Source: Oceanispirochaeta sp963676905
GTDB taxonomy: Bacteria > Spirochaetota > Spirochaetia > DSM-2461
DNA length: 64,000 nt
Assembly (NCBI GenBank): GCA_963676905.2
Contig: CAXXVE010000001.1
Coordinates: 1,674,001-1,738,000, forward strand
Direction of reading: 5' to 3'
Position numbers and translations under genes: made by a program. The notes beneath the pieces are model-generated. The model ran no database searches and was not told where the DNA came from. It saw nothing but the letters and a program-made list of their open reading frames with translations. Below, piece after piece: positions 36,186 to 44,712 of the stretch (positions are counted from its first letter, which is position 1; every line of letters starts with the position of its first letter).

Positions 36186-37010
36186 GTGGGTATAAAAACG
36201 TATAATCCTAGAACACCGTCCCAGAGATTCAGACAGAGTCTGACTTTTGACGGGATCACAAGATCCACTTCCGAAAAGTCACTCACAACCGGTAAATCTT
36301 CAAAAGCCGGTCGCGGAGCTGGAGGACGGATTAGTGTACGCCGCCGTGGTGGTGGACACAAAAGAAAATACAGAGAGATAGATTTCAGACGTAACAAGTT
36401 TGACATCCCCGGTAAGGTAGCTCAGATCGAATACGATCCGAACAGATCTGCCAATATCGCTCTGATCAACTACGCCGACGGTGAAAAGCGCTACATCGTA
36501 GCCCCCAAGGGTGTCGAAGTTGGAACAGTTCTGATGAACGGTCCCAATGCTCCTATCGAAGTAGGAAACGCACTTCCCCTGGAAAACATTCCCGTAGGTC
36601 GTCTTGTACACTGTATCGAGCTTCAGCTCGGCCGCGGTGCACAGCTTGTTAGAACAGCCGGTGGATCAGCAATGATCGCTGCGAAAGAAGGTAAGTATGT
36701 AACTCTTAAGATGCCTTCCGGAGAAATGAGACTGGTTCTCAACAAGTGTATGGCTACCATCGGTGAAATCGGTAACGAAGATCACATGAATGTGAAAATC
36801 GGTAAAGCCGGTAGATCCAGATGGATGGGTAGAAGACCCAAGGTTAGAGGGGTTGTAATGAACCCGGTTGATCACCCCCATGGTGGTGGTGAAGGAAAGA
36901 CTTCCGGTGGACGTCATCCTGTTTCCCCCTGGGGTAAACCGACCAAGGGATTCAAGACAAGAAAGAAAAACAAGACCTCTGACAATTTTATTGTCAAGAG
37001 AAGGAAATAG
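36186..37010 (+). CDS. rplB: 50S ribosomal protein L2
   Basis: The 274-residue protein, needed for subunit joining and peptidyl transfer, starts with GTG after TAGGAG. Conserved items are GRISVRRRGGGHKRKYR, GKAGRSRWMGRRPKVRGV, and MNPVDHPHGGGEGKTSGGR containing the essential His near the peptidyl-transferase centre. Confidence 0.98.
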   Translation: MGIKTYNPRTPSQRFRQSLTFDGITRSTSEKSLTTGKSSKAGRGAGGRISVRRRGGGHKRKYREIDFRRNKFDIPGKVAQIEYDPNRSANIALINYADGEKRYIVAPKGVEVGTVLMNGPNAPIEVGNALPLENIPVGRLVHCIELQLGRGAQLVRTAGGSAMIAAKEGKYVTLKMPSGEMRLVLNKCMATIGEIGNEDHMNVKIGKAGRSRWMGRRPKVRGVVMNPVDHPHGGGEGKTSGGRHPVSPWGKPTKGFKTRKKNKTSDNFIVKRRK

Positions 37011-37019
37011 GAGTAAAAC

Positions 37020-37301
37020 GTGTCTAGATCAATTAAAAAGGGACCGTTTATTGCTAAAAGCCTGTATAAAAAGATCGTTGAGCAGAATAAGTCCGGTTCC
37101 AAGAAAGCGATGGTTAAAACCTTCAGCAGAACCTCCACTATTATTCCCGAAATGGTCGGTTTAACAGTGTCTGTATACAACGGCAAAACATGGGTTCCTG
37201 TATATGTAACAGAAAATCTTGTTGGTCATAAACTTGGTGAATTTGCTCCGACCAGAATGTTCAGAGGACATGCTGGTTCCGACAAGAAGTCTAGAAGGTA
37301 G
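37020..37301 (+). CDS. rpsS: 30S ribosomal protein S19
   Basis: The 93-residue head protein (SRSIKKGPFIAKSLYKKI, VYNGKTWVPVYVTENLVGHK, GEFAPTRMFRGHAG) starts at a GTG six bases after GGAG. It binds S13 and contacts the A-site side of the head. Order and size are standard. Confidence 0.98.
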   Translation: MSRSIKKGPFIAKSLYKKIVEQNKSGSKKAMVKTFSRTSTIIPEMVGLTVSVYNGKTWVPVYVTENLVGHKLGEFAPTRMFRGHAGSDKKSRR

Positions 37302-37308
37302 GTAAGTG

Positions 37309-37671
37309 ATGGAAGCTAAGAAAGGTTATAAAGCAGTTGCAAAGAATCTGCCTATGTCTCCCACTAAGATCAGACCTATTGCTGATAATATTAGAAGGAA
37401 ACCTTATTCAGAAGCTGTAGCTATTCTTGAAAACCTGCCCAACAAGGGCGCCAAACTGCTTGTTAAAGTAGTTAAGTCTGCCGCAGCCAATGCACTGAAT
37501 CAGAACAACATGCTTGATGAAGATTCACTGTACATTGCCGAGCTGCTCGTAGATGGCGGACCCATTCAGAAAAGAATGTGGCCCAGATCAAGAGGTAGAG
37601 CTGACAGACTGCTGAAGAGATCTTCACATATTTCTGTAGTAGTAGATGAATTAGGAAGCACGGGGGAATAA
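37309..37671 (+). CDS. rplV: 50S ribosomal protein L22
   Basis: The 120-residue protein spans the exit tunnel. MSPTKIRPIADNIRRKPYSE and ELLVDGGPIQKRMWPRSRGR, with HISVVVDE near the end, are characteristic. The ATG at 37309 is preferred over an adjacent in-frame GTG at 37306. The stop abuts the rpsC ATG. Confidence 0.97.
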   Translation: MEAKKGYKAVAKNLPMSPTKIRPIADNIRRKPYSEAVAILENLPNKGAKLLVKVVKSAAANALNQNNMLDEDSLYIAELLVDGGPIQKRMWPRSRGRADRLLKRSSHISVVVDELGSTGE

Positions 37672-38373
37672 ATGGGACAGAAAGTAAACCCTTACGGTCT
37701 CAGACTGGGTATTAATAAGACTTGGAAGTCAAAATGGTATGTCGACCCCAGAGATTATGCTGATTCTCTGCATGAAGATCTGGCTCTTCGGAAAGCCCTT
37801 ATGGACTCACCCGAAGCTCGCGGTGCTGAAATTGGTGATATTGAAATCATCAGACAGCCCCAGCGGATCACCATGATGATTTACACTGCAAGACCCGGTG
37901 TGATTATCGGTACCAAAGGTGCCAACATTGAAAAAATCGGTCAGAGACTTCAGAAACTGACAGACAAGAAAATCCAGGTGAAGATCAAAGAAGTGAAGAA
38001 GCCCGAAGCTGACGCACAGATCATCGCTCTGAACATTGCACGTCAGCTGAAGGGACGCGTTGCTTTCAGAAGAGTTCTGAAAATGACTGCATCCAATGCT
38101 ATGAAAGCAGGTTGTAAAGGAATCAAGATTAAGGTTTCCGGAAGACTTGGTGGAGCTGAAATGGCCAGAACTCAGGAAGTGAAAGAGGGAAGAATCCCCC
38201 TTCACACACTGAGAGCAGATATTGATTACGGATTTGCTGAAGCCAACACAACATTCGGTGTCATTGGTATCAAAGTCTGGGTTTTCAAGGGCGAAGTCTA
38301 TGGAAACGAGCAGAAAGACGATGCCGGACTTCTGGTTTCTAGGAACCAGAGAGACAAGGCTTCAAGGAGCTAA
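37672..38373 (+). CDS. rpsC: 30S ribosomal protein S3
   Basis: The 233-residue protein has a KH domain (RPGVIIGTKGANIEKIGQRL) and C-terminal S3 domain (GCKGIKIKVSGRLGGAEMAR, TLRADIDYGFAEANTTFGVI), forming part of the mRNA entry helicase with S4 and S5. It directly follows rplV with no gap. Confidence 0.98.
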   Translation: MGQKVNPYGLRLGINKTWKSKWYVDPRDYADSLHEDLALRKALMDSPEARGAEIGDIEIIRQPQRITMMIYTARPGVIIGTKGANIEKIGQRLQKLTDKKIQVKIKEVKKPEADAQIIALNIARQLKGRVAFRRVLKMTASNAMKAGCKGIKIKVSGRLGGAEMARTQEVKEGRIPLHTLRADIDYGFAEANTTFGVIGIKVWVFKGEVYGNEQKDDAGLLVSRNQRDKASRS

Positions 38374-38376
38374 CAG

Positions 38377-38793
38377 ATGCTGAGTCCAAAGAAAACGAAA
38401 TATAGAAAGAGAATGCGTGGTGGAGCCCTTAAGGGTAACGCTACCAGAGGTAATACAGTAGCTTTCGGTGAATGCGGACTGGTTGCTCTTGATAACAAAT
38501 GGATTACTGCCAGACAGATTGAAGCTGCGCGTGTTGCCATGACTAGACATATCAAGAGAGGTGGTAAGGTTTGGATCAGGATTTTCCCTGACATCCCCTA
38601 CACAAAAAAGCCTGCTGAAACACGAATGGGTAAAGGTAAAGGTAGCCCCGAGAAATGGGTTGCTGAAGTTAAGCCCGGAACTGTGATGTTTGAGATCGGC
38701 GGTGTTGATAAGGACCTGGCTAAAAGAGCTATGGAACTTGCCGGCAGCAAACTGCCCATCAAAACTAAGTTCGTCTACAAGGAGGCGAAATAG
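38377..38793 (+). CDS. rplP: 50S ribosomal protein L16
   Basis: The 138-residue protein organises the A-site tRNA region. MLSPKKTKYRKRMRG, FGECGLVALDNKWITARQIE and ETRMGKGKGSPEKWVAEVKP are diagnostic. The GKGKGSPEKWVA loop contains the conserved Arg-hydroxylation neighbourhood seen in other bacteria. Confidence 0.98.
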   Translation: MLSPKKTKYRKRMRGGALKGNATRGNTVAFGECGLVALDNKWITARQIEAARVAMTRHIKRGGKVWIRIFPDIPYTKKPAETRMGKGKGSPEKWVAEVKPGTVMFEIGGVDKDLAKRAMELAGSKLPIKTKFVYKEAK

Positions 38794-38795
38794 TC

Positions 38796-38996
38796 ATGAA
38801 AGAACGTTTCAACGATCTGTCAGTTGAAGAGATGATTGCCAAGCGCGACGAACTCAGCACCAAACTGCAGAAAATGAGATTTGATATGGTTCTGGGTCAT
38901 GTTGAGAATCGGATGGAAAAGAGAAGTCTGAGAAGAAGCATTGCCCGTTTGAACACAATGATTAACGAGTTTGATCTCGGAATCAGGAAGGCGTAG
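38796..38996 (+). CDS. rpmC: 50S ribosomal protein L29
   Basis: The 66-residue, two-helix protein at the tunnel exit reads ERFNDLSVEEMIAKRDELST with KRSLRRSIARLNTMINE as its second helix. It starts two bases after rplP and its TAG is followed two bases later by rpsQ. Confidence 0.96.
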   Translation: MKERFNDLSVEEMIAKRDELSTKLQKMRFDMVLGHVENRMEKRSLRRSIARLNTMINEFDLGIRKA

Positions 38997-38998
38997 TG

Positions 38999-39262
38999 AT
39001 GGAAAAAACCCAGAATACTGGAAAAAAAGTTTTTACCGGCGTTGTTGTCAGTGACAAGATGGATAAGACTGTTGTTGTAAAAATTACAACAAAGAAGCTG
39101 CACCCTCTGTACAAAAAGTACGTGACAAGCTCGGTAAAGTATAAAGCGCATGATGAACAGAACGATGCGCACATCGGAGATACAGTAAGCATTAAAGAAT
39201 GCAGACCTGTAAGTAAAGATAAATGCTGGACTCTGACAAAAGTTATTGAGAGAGCTAAATAA
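38999..39262 (+). CDS. rpsQ: 30S ribosomal protein S17
   Basis: The 87-residue OB-fold protein carries KKVFTGVVVSDKMDKTVVV, HPLYKKYVTSSVKYKAHDE and GDTVSIKECRPVSKDKCW. The ATG at 38999 is preferred; an in-frame GTG at 38996 overlaps the rpmC stop and would add one residue. Confidence 0.97.
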   Translation: MEKTQNTGKKVFTGVVVSDKMDKTVVVKITTKKLHPLYKKYVTSSVKYKAHDEQNDAHIGDTVSIKECRPVSKDKCWTLTKVIERAK

Positions 39263-39278
39263 GCATCGGAGGAAATAG

Positions 39279-39647
39279 ATGATTCAGGATAATACATATT
39301 TGAATGTAGCTGATAACTCTGGTGCTAAAAAGGTACAGTGTATCAAGGTTCTCGGCGGAAGTAAGAGAAAGTATGCCAGCGTTGGCGACATTATTGTAGT
39401 GGCTGTTAAGGACGCTATCCCCCACGCACCTATTAAAAAAGGTGATGTGAAGAAGGCAGTTATCGTAAGAACTCACAAAGAGTACAGACGTGCCGACGGA
39501 ACATACATCCGTTTCGACGACAATGCCTGTGTTATTATCGATGCTAATAACGCGCCTGTGGGTAAGCGTATTTTTGGCCCCGTAGCAAGAGAACTTAGAG
39601 ATGCCGATTTCATGAAAATTGTATCTTTAGCACCCGAAGTTCTTTAG
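39279..39647 (+). CDS. rplN: 50S ribosomal protein L14
   Basis: The 122-residue beta-barrel protein at the subunit interface (MIQDNTYLNVADNSGAKKV, GDIIVVAVKDAIP, RRADGTYIRFDDNACVII, GPVARELRD) is full length and canonical. GGAGG precedes it. Confidence 0.98.
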   Translation: MIQDNTYLNVADNSGAKKVQCIKVLGGSKRKYASVGDIIVVAVKDAIPHAPIKKGDVKKAVIVRTHKEYRRADGTYIRFDDNACVIIDANNAPVGKRIFGPVARELRDADFMKIVSLAPEVL

Positions 39648-39659
39648 GAGTGTAATAGG

Positions 39660-39977
39660 ATGGCTGAAGTGAAGTATAAGATTAAAAAGGGCGACCAGGT
39701 ACAGATTATGGCTGGTAAAGACAGCGGTAAGTCCGGTCGTGTCCTTAAAATCCAGAGAGATACCGGCCGGGTTATTATTGAGGGTCTTAACATGGTTAAG
39801 AAGGCTCAGAAACCCAAGGCTCAGGGCGAAAAAGGCAGCATCGTAGAAATCGAAGCAGCTATTGATCTCTCTAATGTCCAGGTTCTCTGTAAAAAATGCG
39901 GACCCACAAGGATCGGTATTAAGGTTGACGGAGATAGTAAAGTTAGAGTTTGCAAGAAGTGCGGGGAAGCGTTATAA
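39660..39977 (+). CDS. rplX: 50S ribosomal protein L24, zinc-ribbon form
   Basis: The 105-residue assembly initiator has the KOW motif (KKGDQVQIMAGKDSGKSGRV) and then a C-terminal CKKCG...CKKCG pair (Cys77, Cys80, Cys98, Cys101) that should bind zinc. E. coli L24 lacks these cysteines, but many other bacteria have them. The TAA overlaps the rplE ATG by one base. Confidence 0.96.
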   Translation: MAEVKYKIKKGDQVQIMAGKDSGKSGRVLKIQRDTGRVIIEGLNMVKKAQKPKAQGEKGSIVEIEAAIDLSNVQVLCKKCGPTRIGIKVDGDSKVRVCKKCGEAL

Positions 39978-40525
39978 TGGCGAATACACCGAGATTAAAG
40001 ACTGTTTATACAGATAAGATCGCTCAGGAACTTTTTTCTGAGTTTGGCTATAAGTCCAAAATGCAGATCCCCAAGATCGAGAAGATTGTTGTAAGCATGG
40101 GTGTTGGTGAGGCTATCGCCAACAAAAAGCTTCTTGAGGCTGCTGTTGAAGAACTGACACTGATCACCGGTCAGAAAGTCATGAAGACTAAAGCTAGAAA
40201 ATCTATTGCGAACTTCAAGGTTCGTGAGGGACAGGAAATTGGTGCAAAGGTTACCCTTCGTGGAAACCAGATGTATGAGTTCCTGGATCGTCTGATCAAT
40301 ATTTCCCTTCCCCGTGTAAAGGACTTCCGTGGCGTAAGCAACAAGGCCTTCGACGGTAGAGGTAACTACTCACTGGGAATTACTGAGCAGATTATTTTTC
40401 CGGAAATTGACTACGATAAGATTGAACAAATCAACGGTCTGAACGTAGCCATTGTAACCACAGCCAAAACGAACGATGAAGCAAGAAGCCTTCTTGCCAA
40501 GTTCGGAATGCCTTTTCAGAAATAG
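39977..40525 (+). CDS. rplE: 50S ribosomal protein L5
   Basis: The 182-residue protein binds 5S rRNA and contacts the P-site tRNA. IPKIEKIVVSMGVGEA, KARKSIANFKVREGQEIGAK and GRGNYSLGITEQIIFPEIDY are diagnostic. The start at 39977 overlaps the rplX stop (TAATG), so the earlier in-frame ATG at 39950 is rejected. Confidence 0.97.
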   Translation: MANTPRLKTVYTDKIAQELFSEFGYKSKMQIPKIEKIVVSMGVGEAIANKKLLEAAVEELTLITGQKVMKTKARKSIANFKVREGQEIGAKVTLRGNQMYEFLDRLINISLPRVKDFRGVSNKAFDGRGNYSLGITEQIIFPEIDYDKIEQINGLNVAIVTTAKTNDEARSLLAKFGMPFQK

Positions 40526-40556
40526 GCGTTTGGTGAAGAGCAATAGGAGTTGATAA

Positions 40557-40742
40557 ATGGCTAAGAAGTCAATGATTGTCAAATGTAATAGAAAGCAGAA
40601 ATACAGTACTCGCGAGTACAATAGATGCAGAATCTGCGGTAGACCCCGCGGATACATGAGAAAGTTTGAAATGTGCAGAATCTGTTTTCGTAAGCTTGCG
40701 AACGAGGGAATGATCCCCGGCGTTACAAAGTCTAGCTGGTAG
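40557..40742 (+). CDS. rpsN: 30S ribosomal protein S14, type Z (zinc)
   Basis: The 61-residue short form has a zinc knuckle with Cys24, Cys27, Cys40 and Cys43 (NRCRICGRPRGYMRKFEMCR). It differs from the ~100-residue zinc-free form and is common in Gram-positive and spirochaete groups. It sits in the standard rplE-rpsN-rpsH order. Confidence 0.97.
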   Translation: MAKKSMIVKCNRKQKYSTREYNRCRICGRPRGYMRKFEMCRICFRKLANEGMIPGVTKSSW

Positions 40743-40751
40743 GAGTGTGTT

Positions 40752-41150
40752 ATGAGTGTTTCAGATCCTGTAGCGGATATGCTCACAAAAATTAGAAATG
40801 CCAGCGGGGCGAAATTTGAGAAGGTCGATATCGTTCCTTCCAAGCTTAAGCTGGAAATTATTAAAATTCTTAAGAATGAAGGTTTCGTCAAGAACTTCAA
40901 GAAAGTAACCCAGGATGACGAGAGTGTTATCCGTGTCTTTCTTAAGTATGATGAACAGGAAAATCCGATTATCCACGGTATCCAGTCTGTATCTACCCCC
41001 GGTAGACGTGTTTACACAGGCTACAAGGATATGCCCCGTGTTTTGAACGGATTCGGTACATTGATCGTTTCCACCTCAACAGGTGTGACAACCGGTAAAA
41101 AAGCCGCTGTCAGCAAAGTTGGTGGTGAGATCATTTGTAAGGTCTGGTAA
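40752..41150 (+). CDS. rpsH: 30S ribosomal protein S8
   Basis: The 132-residue central-domain protein (SDPVADMLTKIRNASGAKFE, STPGRRVYTGYKDMPRVLNG, STSTGVTTGKKAAVSKVGGE) binds helix 21 of 16S rRNA and in E. coli represses the spc operon. No clear mimic site was identified here. Confidence 0.98.
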   Translation: MSVSDPVADMLTKIRNASGAKFEKVDIVPSKLKLEIIKILKNEGFVKNFKKVTQDDESVIRVFLKYDEQENPIIHGIQSVSTPGRRVYTGYKDMPRVLNGFGTLIVSTSTGVTTGKKAAVSKVGGEIICKVW

Positions 41151-41162
41151 GGGGGAGAGTTA

Positions 41163-41699
41163 ATGTCTCGTATTGGTTTAAAACCAGTTACAGTACCCAA
41201 AGGTGTAACTGTTACTGTTAATGACAATATTCTGACCGTTAAAGGTGCTAAAGGAGAACTTACACAGTCCTTCAAGCCCGAAGTCAGCTTCAAGATTGAA
41301 GAGGGCGTTGCAATAGTCAGCAGAAAAGATGATTCCAAAAGAGCCAAGTCCATGCACGGACTTTACAGAAAGCTTCTGGAAAACATGGTAACCGGAGTTT
41401 CCGCCGGTTTTTCCAAGGCTCTTATCATCAACGGTGTTGGTTACAGAGCAGAAGTAAAGGGCACCAGCCTCCTTCTGAACCTCGGTTTCTCAACACAGAT
41501 TGAGTACGTTTTGCCCGAGGGCATTACTGCTACTGTTGAAGCTAACAAGGTAACTGTTTCCGGTATTAACAAGGAAACTGTCGGTCTTGCTGCCAGTGAA
41601 ATCCGTGGCCTGAGACCCCCAGAGCCTTATAAAGGCAAGGGAATCAAGTACGAAACAGAGCATGTAAGACGTAAAGTCGGTAAGTCTGGTGTTAAGTAG
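41163..41699 (+). CDS. rplF: 50S ribosomal protein L6
   Basis: The 178-residue protein has two related domains (SRIGLKPVTVPKGVTVTVND, GVSAGFSKALIINGVGYRAE) and the terminal signature RGLRPPEPYKGKGIKYETEH. It lies close to the sarcin-ricin loop and supports factor binding. Confidence 0.98.
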   Translation: MSRIGLKPVTVPKGVTVTVNDNILTVKGAKGELTQSFKPEVSFKIEEGVAIVSRKDDSKRAKSMHGLYRKLLENMVTGVSAGFSKALIINGVGYRAEVKGTSLLLNLGFSTQIEYVLPEGITATVEANKVTVSGINKETVGLAASEIRGLRPPEPYKGKGIKYETEHVRRKVGKSGVK

Positions 41700-41709
41700 G
41701 TTGTAAGTT

Positions 41710-42069
41710 ATGGATAGAATTAAAGAAAAACAGTCCAAAAGACTGCAGAGAAAAAAACACGTTCGGAAGAAAATTTCCGGAACCGCTGAAAGACCCAGAC
41801 TCACTGTTTTCAAGAGCAACAAGAATCTCAGTCTTCAGGTTATTGACGATCTCAAGGGTCACACTCTTGTAAGCGCATCTACCCTGGAAAAAGATCTTGC
41901 CGCTATCAAGGTTAACGTTGAAGGCGGAGCTCAGCTGGGTAAAGTCATCGGTGAAAGAATGAAAGCTGCCGGTATCAGCACAATCGTATTTGACCGTAAC
42001 GGTTTCATGTACCACGGTGTTGTAAAGGCTATCGCTGAAGCAGCCAGAGCCGAAGGCATTCAGTTCTAA
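41710..42069 (+). CDS. rplR: 50S ribosomal protein L18
   Basis: The 119-residue 5S rRNA-binding protein shows RRKHVRKKISGTAERPRLT-like N-terminus, VFKSNKNLSLQVIDD and the C-terminal VFDRNGFMYHGVVKAIAEAA. Standard position between rplF and rpsE. Confidence 0.97.
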   Translation: MDRIKEKQSKRLQRKKHVRKKISGTAERPRLTVFKSNKNLSLQVIDDLKGHTLVSASTLEKDLAAIKVNVEGGAQLGKVIGERMKAAGISTIVFDRNGFMYHGVVKAIAEAARAEGIQF

Positions 42070-42079
42070 GAGGTAAACA

Positions 42080-42586
42080 ATGGCGTTTGAAAAAAGACAG
42101 AAAGAAGAAAAAGAATTTACCGAAAAACTGATCAGACTGAATCGCGTTTCCAAAGCCGTAAAGGGTGGACGGAAAATGTCATTCTCGGCTCTGATGGTTG
42201 TCGGTGATGGTAAAGGCCGGGTCGGTTACGGCTTCGGTAAAGCCAATGATGTTGCGGAAGCAATCAGAAAGAGTGTTGAAAAGGCTAAGGGTAACCTTAG
42301 AACCATTCCCCTCAAGAACGTAACTATTCCCCACGAAATCCTGGGTGAATACAAGAGCGCTTCCGTTCTGCTGAAACCTGCTGCACCCGGTACCGGTATT
42401 ATTGCCGGTGGTCCCGTACGTGCGGTAATGGAAGCAGCTGGTATTCATGACATTCTGGCCAAGTCACTTGGTTCCAAGAACACCATGAATATTGTAAAGA
42501 GCGTCTTCAACGGACTGGACAATATCTTTGATGCCAAAACCGTTGCAGCCGGTCGTGGTAAATCAATAAACGAACTGTGGGGTTGA
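42080..42586 (+). CDS. rpsE: 30S ribosomal protein S5
   Basis: The 168-residue protein helps control decoding accuracy and mRNA entry. RVSKAVKGGRKMSFSALMVV, GDGKGRVGYGFGKANDVAEA and GGPVRAVMEAAGIHDILAKS are all diagnostic. rpmD starts two bases after the stop. Confidence 0.98.
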   Translation: MAFEKRQKEEKEFTEKLIRLNRVSKAVKGGRKMSFSALMVVGDGKGRVGYGFGKANDVAEAIRKSVEKAKGNLRTIPLKNVTIPHEILGEYKSASVLLKPAAPGTGIIAGGPVRAVMEAAGIHDILAKSLGSKNTMNIVKSVFNGLDNIFDAKTVAAGRGKSINELWG

Positions 42587-42588
42587 TT

Positions 42589-42771
42589 ATGGCTGGAAAG
42601 ATTCGTATTAAGCTCGTTCGCAGCACAATAGGCCGTAAACCTGAACAGAGAAAAACTGTAAAGGCCCTCGGTCTTGGCAAGCTCAACTCCGTAGTTGAAA
42701 AAGAGGTTAACCCCTCTGTTCTGGGAATGGTTCAGTCTGTTTCCCACCTCGTTGAAGTTGAGGAGATCTAA
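42589..42771 (+). CDS. rpmD: 50S ribosomal protein L30
   Basis: The 60-residue protein (AGKIRIKLVRSTIGRKPEQR then LGKLNSVVEKEVNPSVLGMV) is the short bacterial type. The ATG at 42589 is chosen; the longer frame from 42577 starts within rpsE. Its TAA adjoins the rplO ATG. Confidence 0.96.
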   Translation: MAGKIRIKLVRSTIGRKPEQRKTVKALGLGKLNSVVEKEVNPSVLGMVQSVSHLVEVEEI

Positions 42772-42772
42772 G

Positions 42773-43234
42773 ATGAGTAACATTTTTGAACTCAAAGCCC
42801 CCAAGGGCGCCAATAGAAATAAAAAAGTCCTCGGTAGAGGACATGGGGCCGGTACCGGAAAGACTTCCGGTAAGGGTCACAAAGGTCAGAAGGCAAGATC
42901 AGGTGGTAATGTTCGTCCCGGTTTCGAAGGTGGACAGATGCCCCTGTACAGAAGAGTTGCAGCCAGAGGATTCTCGAACTACATGTTCAAGAAGACTTTC
43001 GTTCCTGTAAATCTGATGCTGCTTGAAAAAAACTACAGTGACGGAGAAGTTGTTTCTCTGGAAACTCTGGTTGAAAAAGGCCTTATTAAGAAATCCGAGA
43101 AGAATGTAAAGATTCTTGGTAACGGAGAGCTTACTAAGAAGCTTGATGTTCAGATTGAGAAGGTTTCTGCCGGAGCTGTTGAGAAAATCGAAAAAGCCGG
43201 TGGTAAAGTAGTTAAAAATTCAAATCAGGAATAG
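42773..43234 (+). CDS. rplO: 50S ribosomal protein L15
   Basis: The 153-residue protein begins MSNIFELKAPKGANRNKKVL and has the Gly-rich GRGHGAGTGKTSGKGHKGQK segment, then GGQMPLYRRVAARGFSN. The ATG at 42773 immediately follows the rpmD stop; the upstream in-frame ATG lies inside rpmD. Confidence 0.97.
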   Translation: MSNIFELKAPKGANRNKKVLGRGHGAGTGKTSGKGHKGQKARSGGNVRPGFEGGQMPLYRRVAARGFSNYMFKKTFVPVNLMLLEKNYSDGEVVSLETLVEKGLIKKSEKNVKILGNGELTKKLDVQIEKVSAGAVEKIEKAGGKVVKNSNQE

Positions 43235-43244
43235 TTGGTAATTT

Positions 43245-44576
43245 ATGGCTGGTAATCCACTCTACGACATGTTTAAGATAAAGGAGCTTAGAAATAAGAT
43301 CTTCTTTACTCTGGGAATGCTGATAGTATTCAGATTTGGTGCAGTGCTGCCCATTCCGGGCATCGATGCATCTGCTCTCAGACTTTACTTTCTGAATCAG
43401 GCCTCAAGCGGTTCGGGAATGGGAATTACAGAATATCTGGACTTTTTTGCTGGTGGAGCTTTTTCAAACTTCTCAGTATTTATGTTGGGTATCATGCCTT
43501 ACATCTCTATGTCCATCATCATGCAGCTTCTGCTGCTGGTGTTTCCCCGGCTGAAGAAAATCTCCGAGGAAGATGGCGGAAAGAAGAAGATTCAGAAACT
43601 GATCCGTTACGGTACAGTTATCGTCTGTATTATTCAGTCCTATGCAGTAACCGTTTATGCCAGTAGAATCCCTGATGCAATCATCCCCTCCATGGTCGGA
43701 TGGAAGTATACCGTTGTAGCTATGATAACCGTAACTACAGGTACCATGTTCCTCATGTGGATTGGTGAGCAGATAAATGCCAGAGGTATCGGTAATGGTA
43801 TCTCATTGCTGATTTTTGCTGGTATTGTTGCTAGAATGCCTGGTGCATTCAGCGTACTGGGAACTGAGATTCGTAATGGAAATCTCAACCCTGTATTTGT
43901 AATTTTTGCTTTGCTCATGTTCGTTGGAATCATAATGCTGGTGATCTACGAACAGCAGGGGCAGAGAAAAATCCCTGTGAATTATGCTAAGAGAATTGTT
44001 GGTCGGAAGATCTACGGTGCACAGAGCACCTACATCCCCATCAAGATCAACCCCAGTGGAGTTATCCCTGTAATCTTTGCTTCTTCTATTCTGACATTCC
44101 CCCTTCAGATAGCAGGGACCCTTGGAGGCAGCAGTAAAGCATGGGCCGCCGTTTCAAGTTTCTTGAGACCTAACGGAGGCCCGTATCTGGTGCTTTACAC
44201 GCTGTTAATTGTCTTTTTTGCCTACTTTTATACACAGGTTTCGATGAATCCTATTGAAATTGCACGGCAAATAAGAGAAAATGGCGGTTCAATACCCGGA
44301 ATTCGGTCAGAGAATATGGAAGAGTACCTCACAAAGGTTCTCAACCGGATAGTTCTGCCCGGTTCAATGTTCCTGGCATTGATAGCTTTGATTCCTTCCT
44401 TTATTATTAACCTGTTTGGATTCCCGCAGCAGGTTGCGTACTTAATGGGAGGTACTTCGTTGTTGATTATGGTTGGTGTTGACCTCGATACCATGAGTCA
44501 GATTGAGGGTCACCTCAAGATGCACCACCATGATGGGCTTGTAAAACGAGGGAAACTGAAAACAAGGAACCTATAA
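43245..44576 (+). CDS. secY: Preprotein translocase subunit SecY
   Basis: The 443-residue channel has ten predicted transmembrane helices. The plug/pore start IFFTLGMLIVFRFGAVLPIP, TM2 region and the cytoplasmic loop region PVNYAKRIVGRKIYGAQSTY with PIKINPSGVIPVIFASS are well conserved. It works with SecE (20680). rpmJ follows directly; adk, map and infA, often between them, are absent. Confidence 0.98.
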   Translation: MAGNPLYDMFKIKELRNKIFFTLGMLIVFRFGAVLPIPGIDASALRLYFLNQASSGSGMGITEYLDFFAGGAFSNFSVFMLGIMPYISMSIIMQLLLLVFPRLKKISEEDGGKKKIQKLIRYGTVIVCIIQSYAVTVYASRIPDAIIPSMVGWKYTVVAMITVTTGTMFLMWIGEQINARGIGNGISLLIFAGIVARMPGAFSVLGTEIRNGNLNPVFVIFALLMFVGIIMLVIYEQQGQRKIPVNYAKRIVGRKIYGAQSTYIPIKINPSGVIPVIFASSILTFPLQIAGTLGGSSKAWAAVSSFLRPNGGPYLVLYTLLIVFFAYFYTQVSMNPIEIARQIRENGGSIPGIRSENMEEYLTKVLNRIVLPGSMFLALIALIPSFIINLFGFPQQVAYLMGGTSLLIMVGVDLDTMSQIEGHLKMHHHDGLVKRGKLKTRNL

Positions 44577-44587
44577 GAGGTGAAATT

Positions 44588-44701
44588 ATGAAGGTTAGAG
44601 CAAGTGTTAAACCTATTTGCGATAAATGTAAGGTTATCAGAAGACGTGGTGTTCTGAGAATCGTATGCGAAAACCCTAAACACAAACAGAGACAGAAGTA
44701 G
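44588..44701 (+). CDS. rpmJ: 50S ribosomal protein L36
   Basis: The 37-residue zinc-ribbon protein reads MKVRASVKPICDKCKVIRRR and ends NPKHKQRQK, with Cys11, Cys14, Cys27 and His32 as ligands. GAGGTG lies seven bases before its ATG. It is the zinc-bearing, C+ form. Confidence 0.97.
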   Translation: MKVRASVKPICDKCKVIRRRGVLRIVCENPKHKQRQK

Positions 44702-44712
44702 GAGGTCCATAA

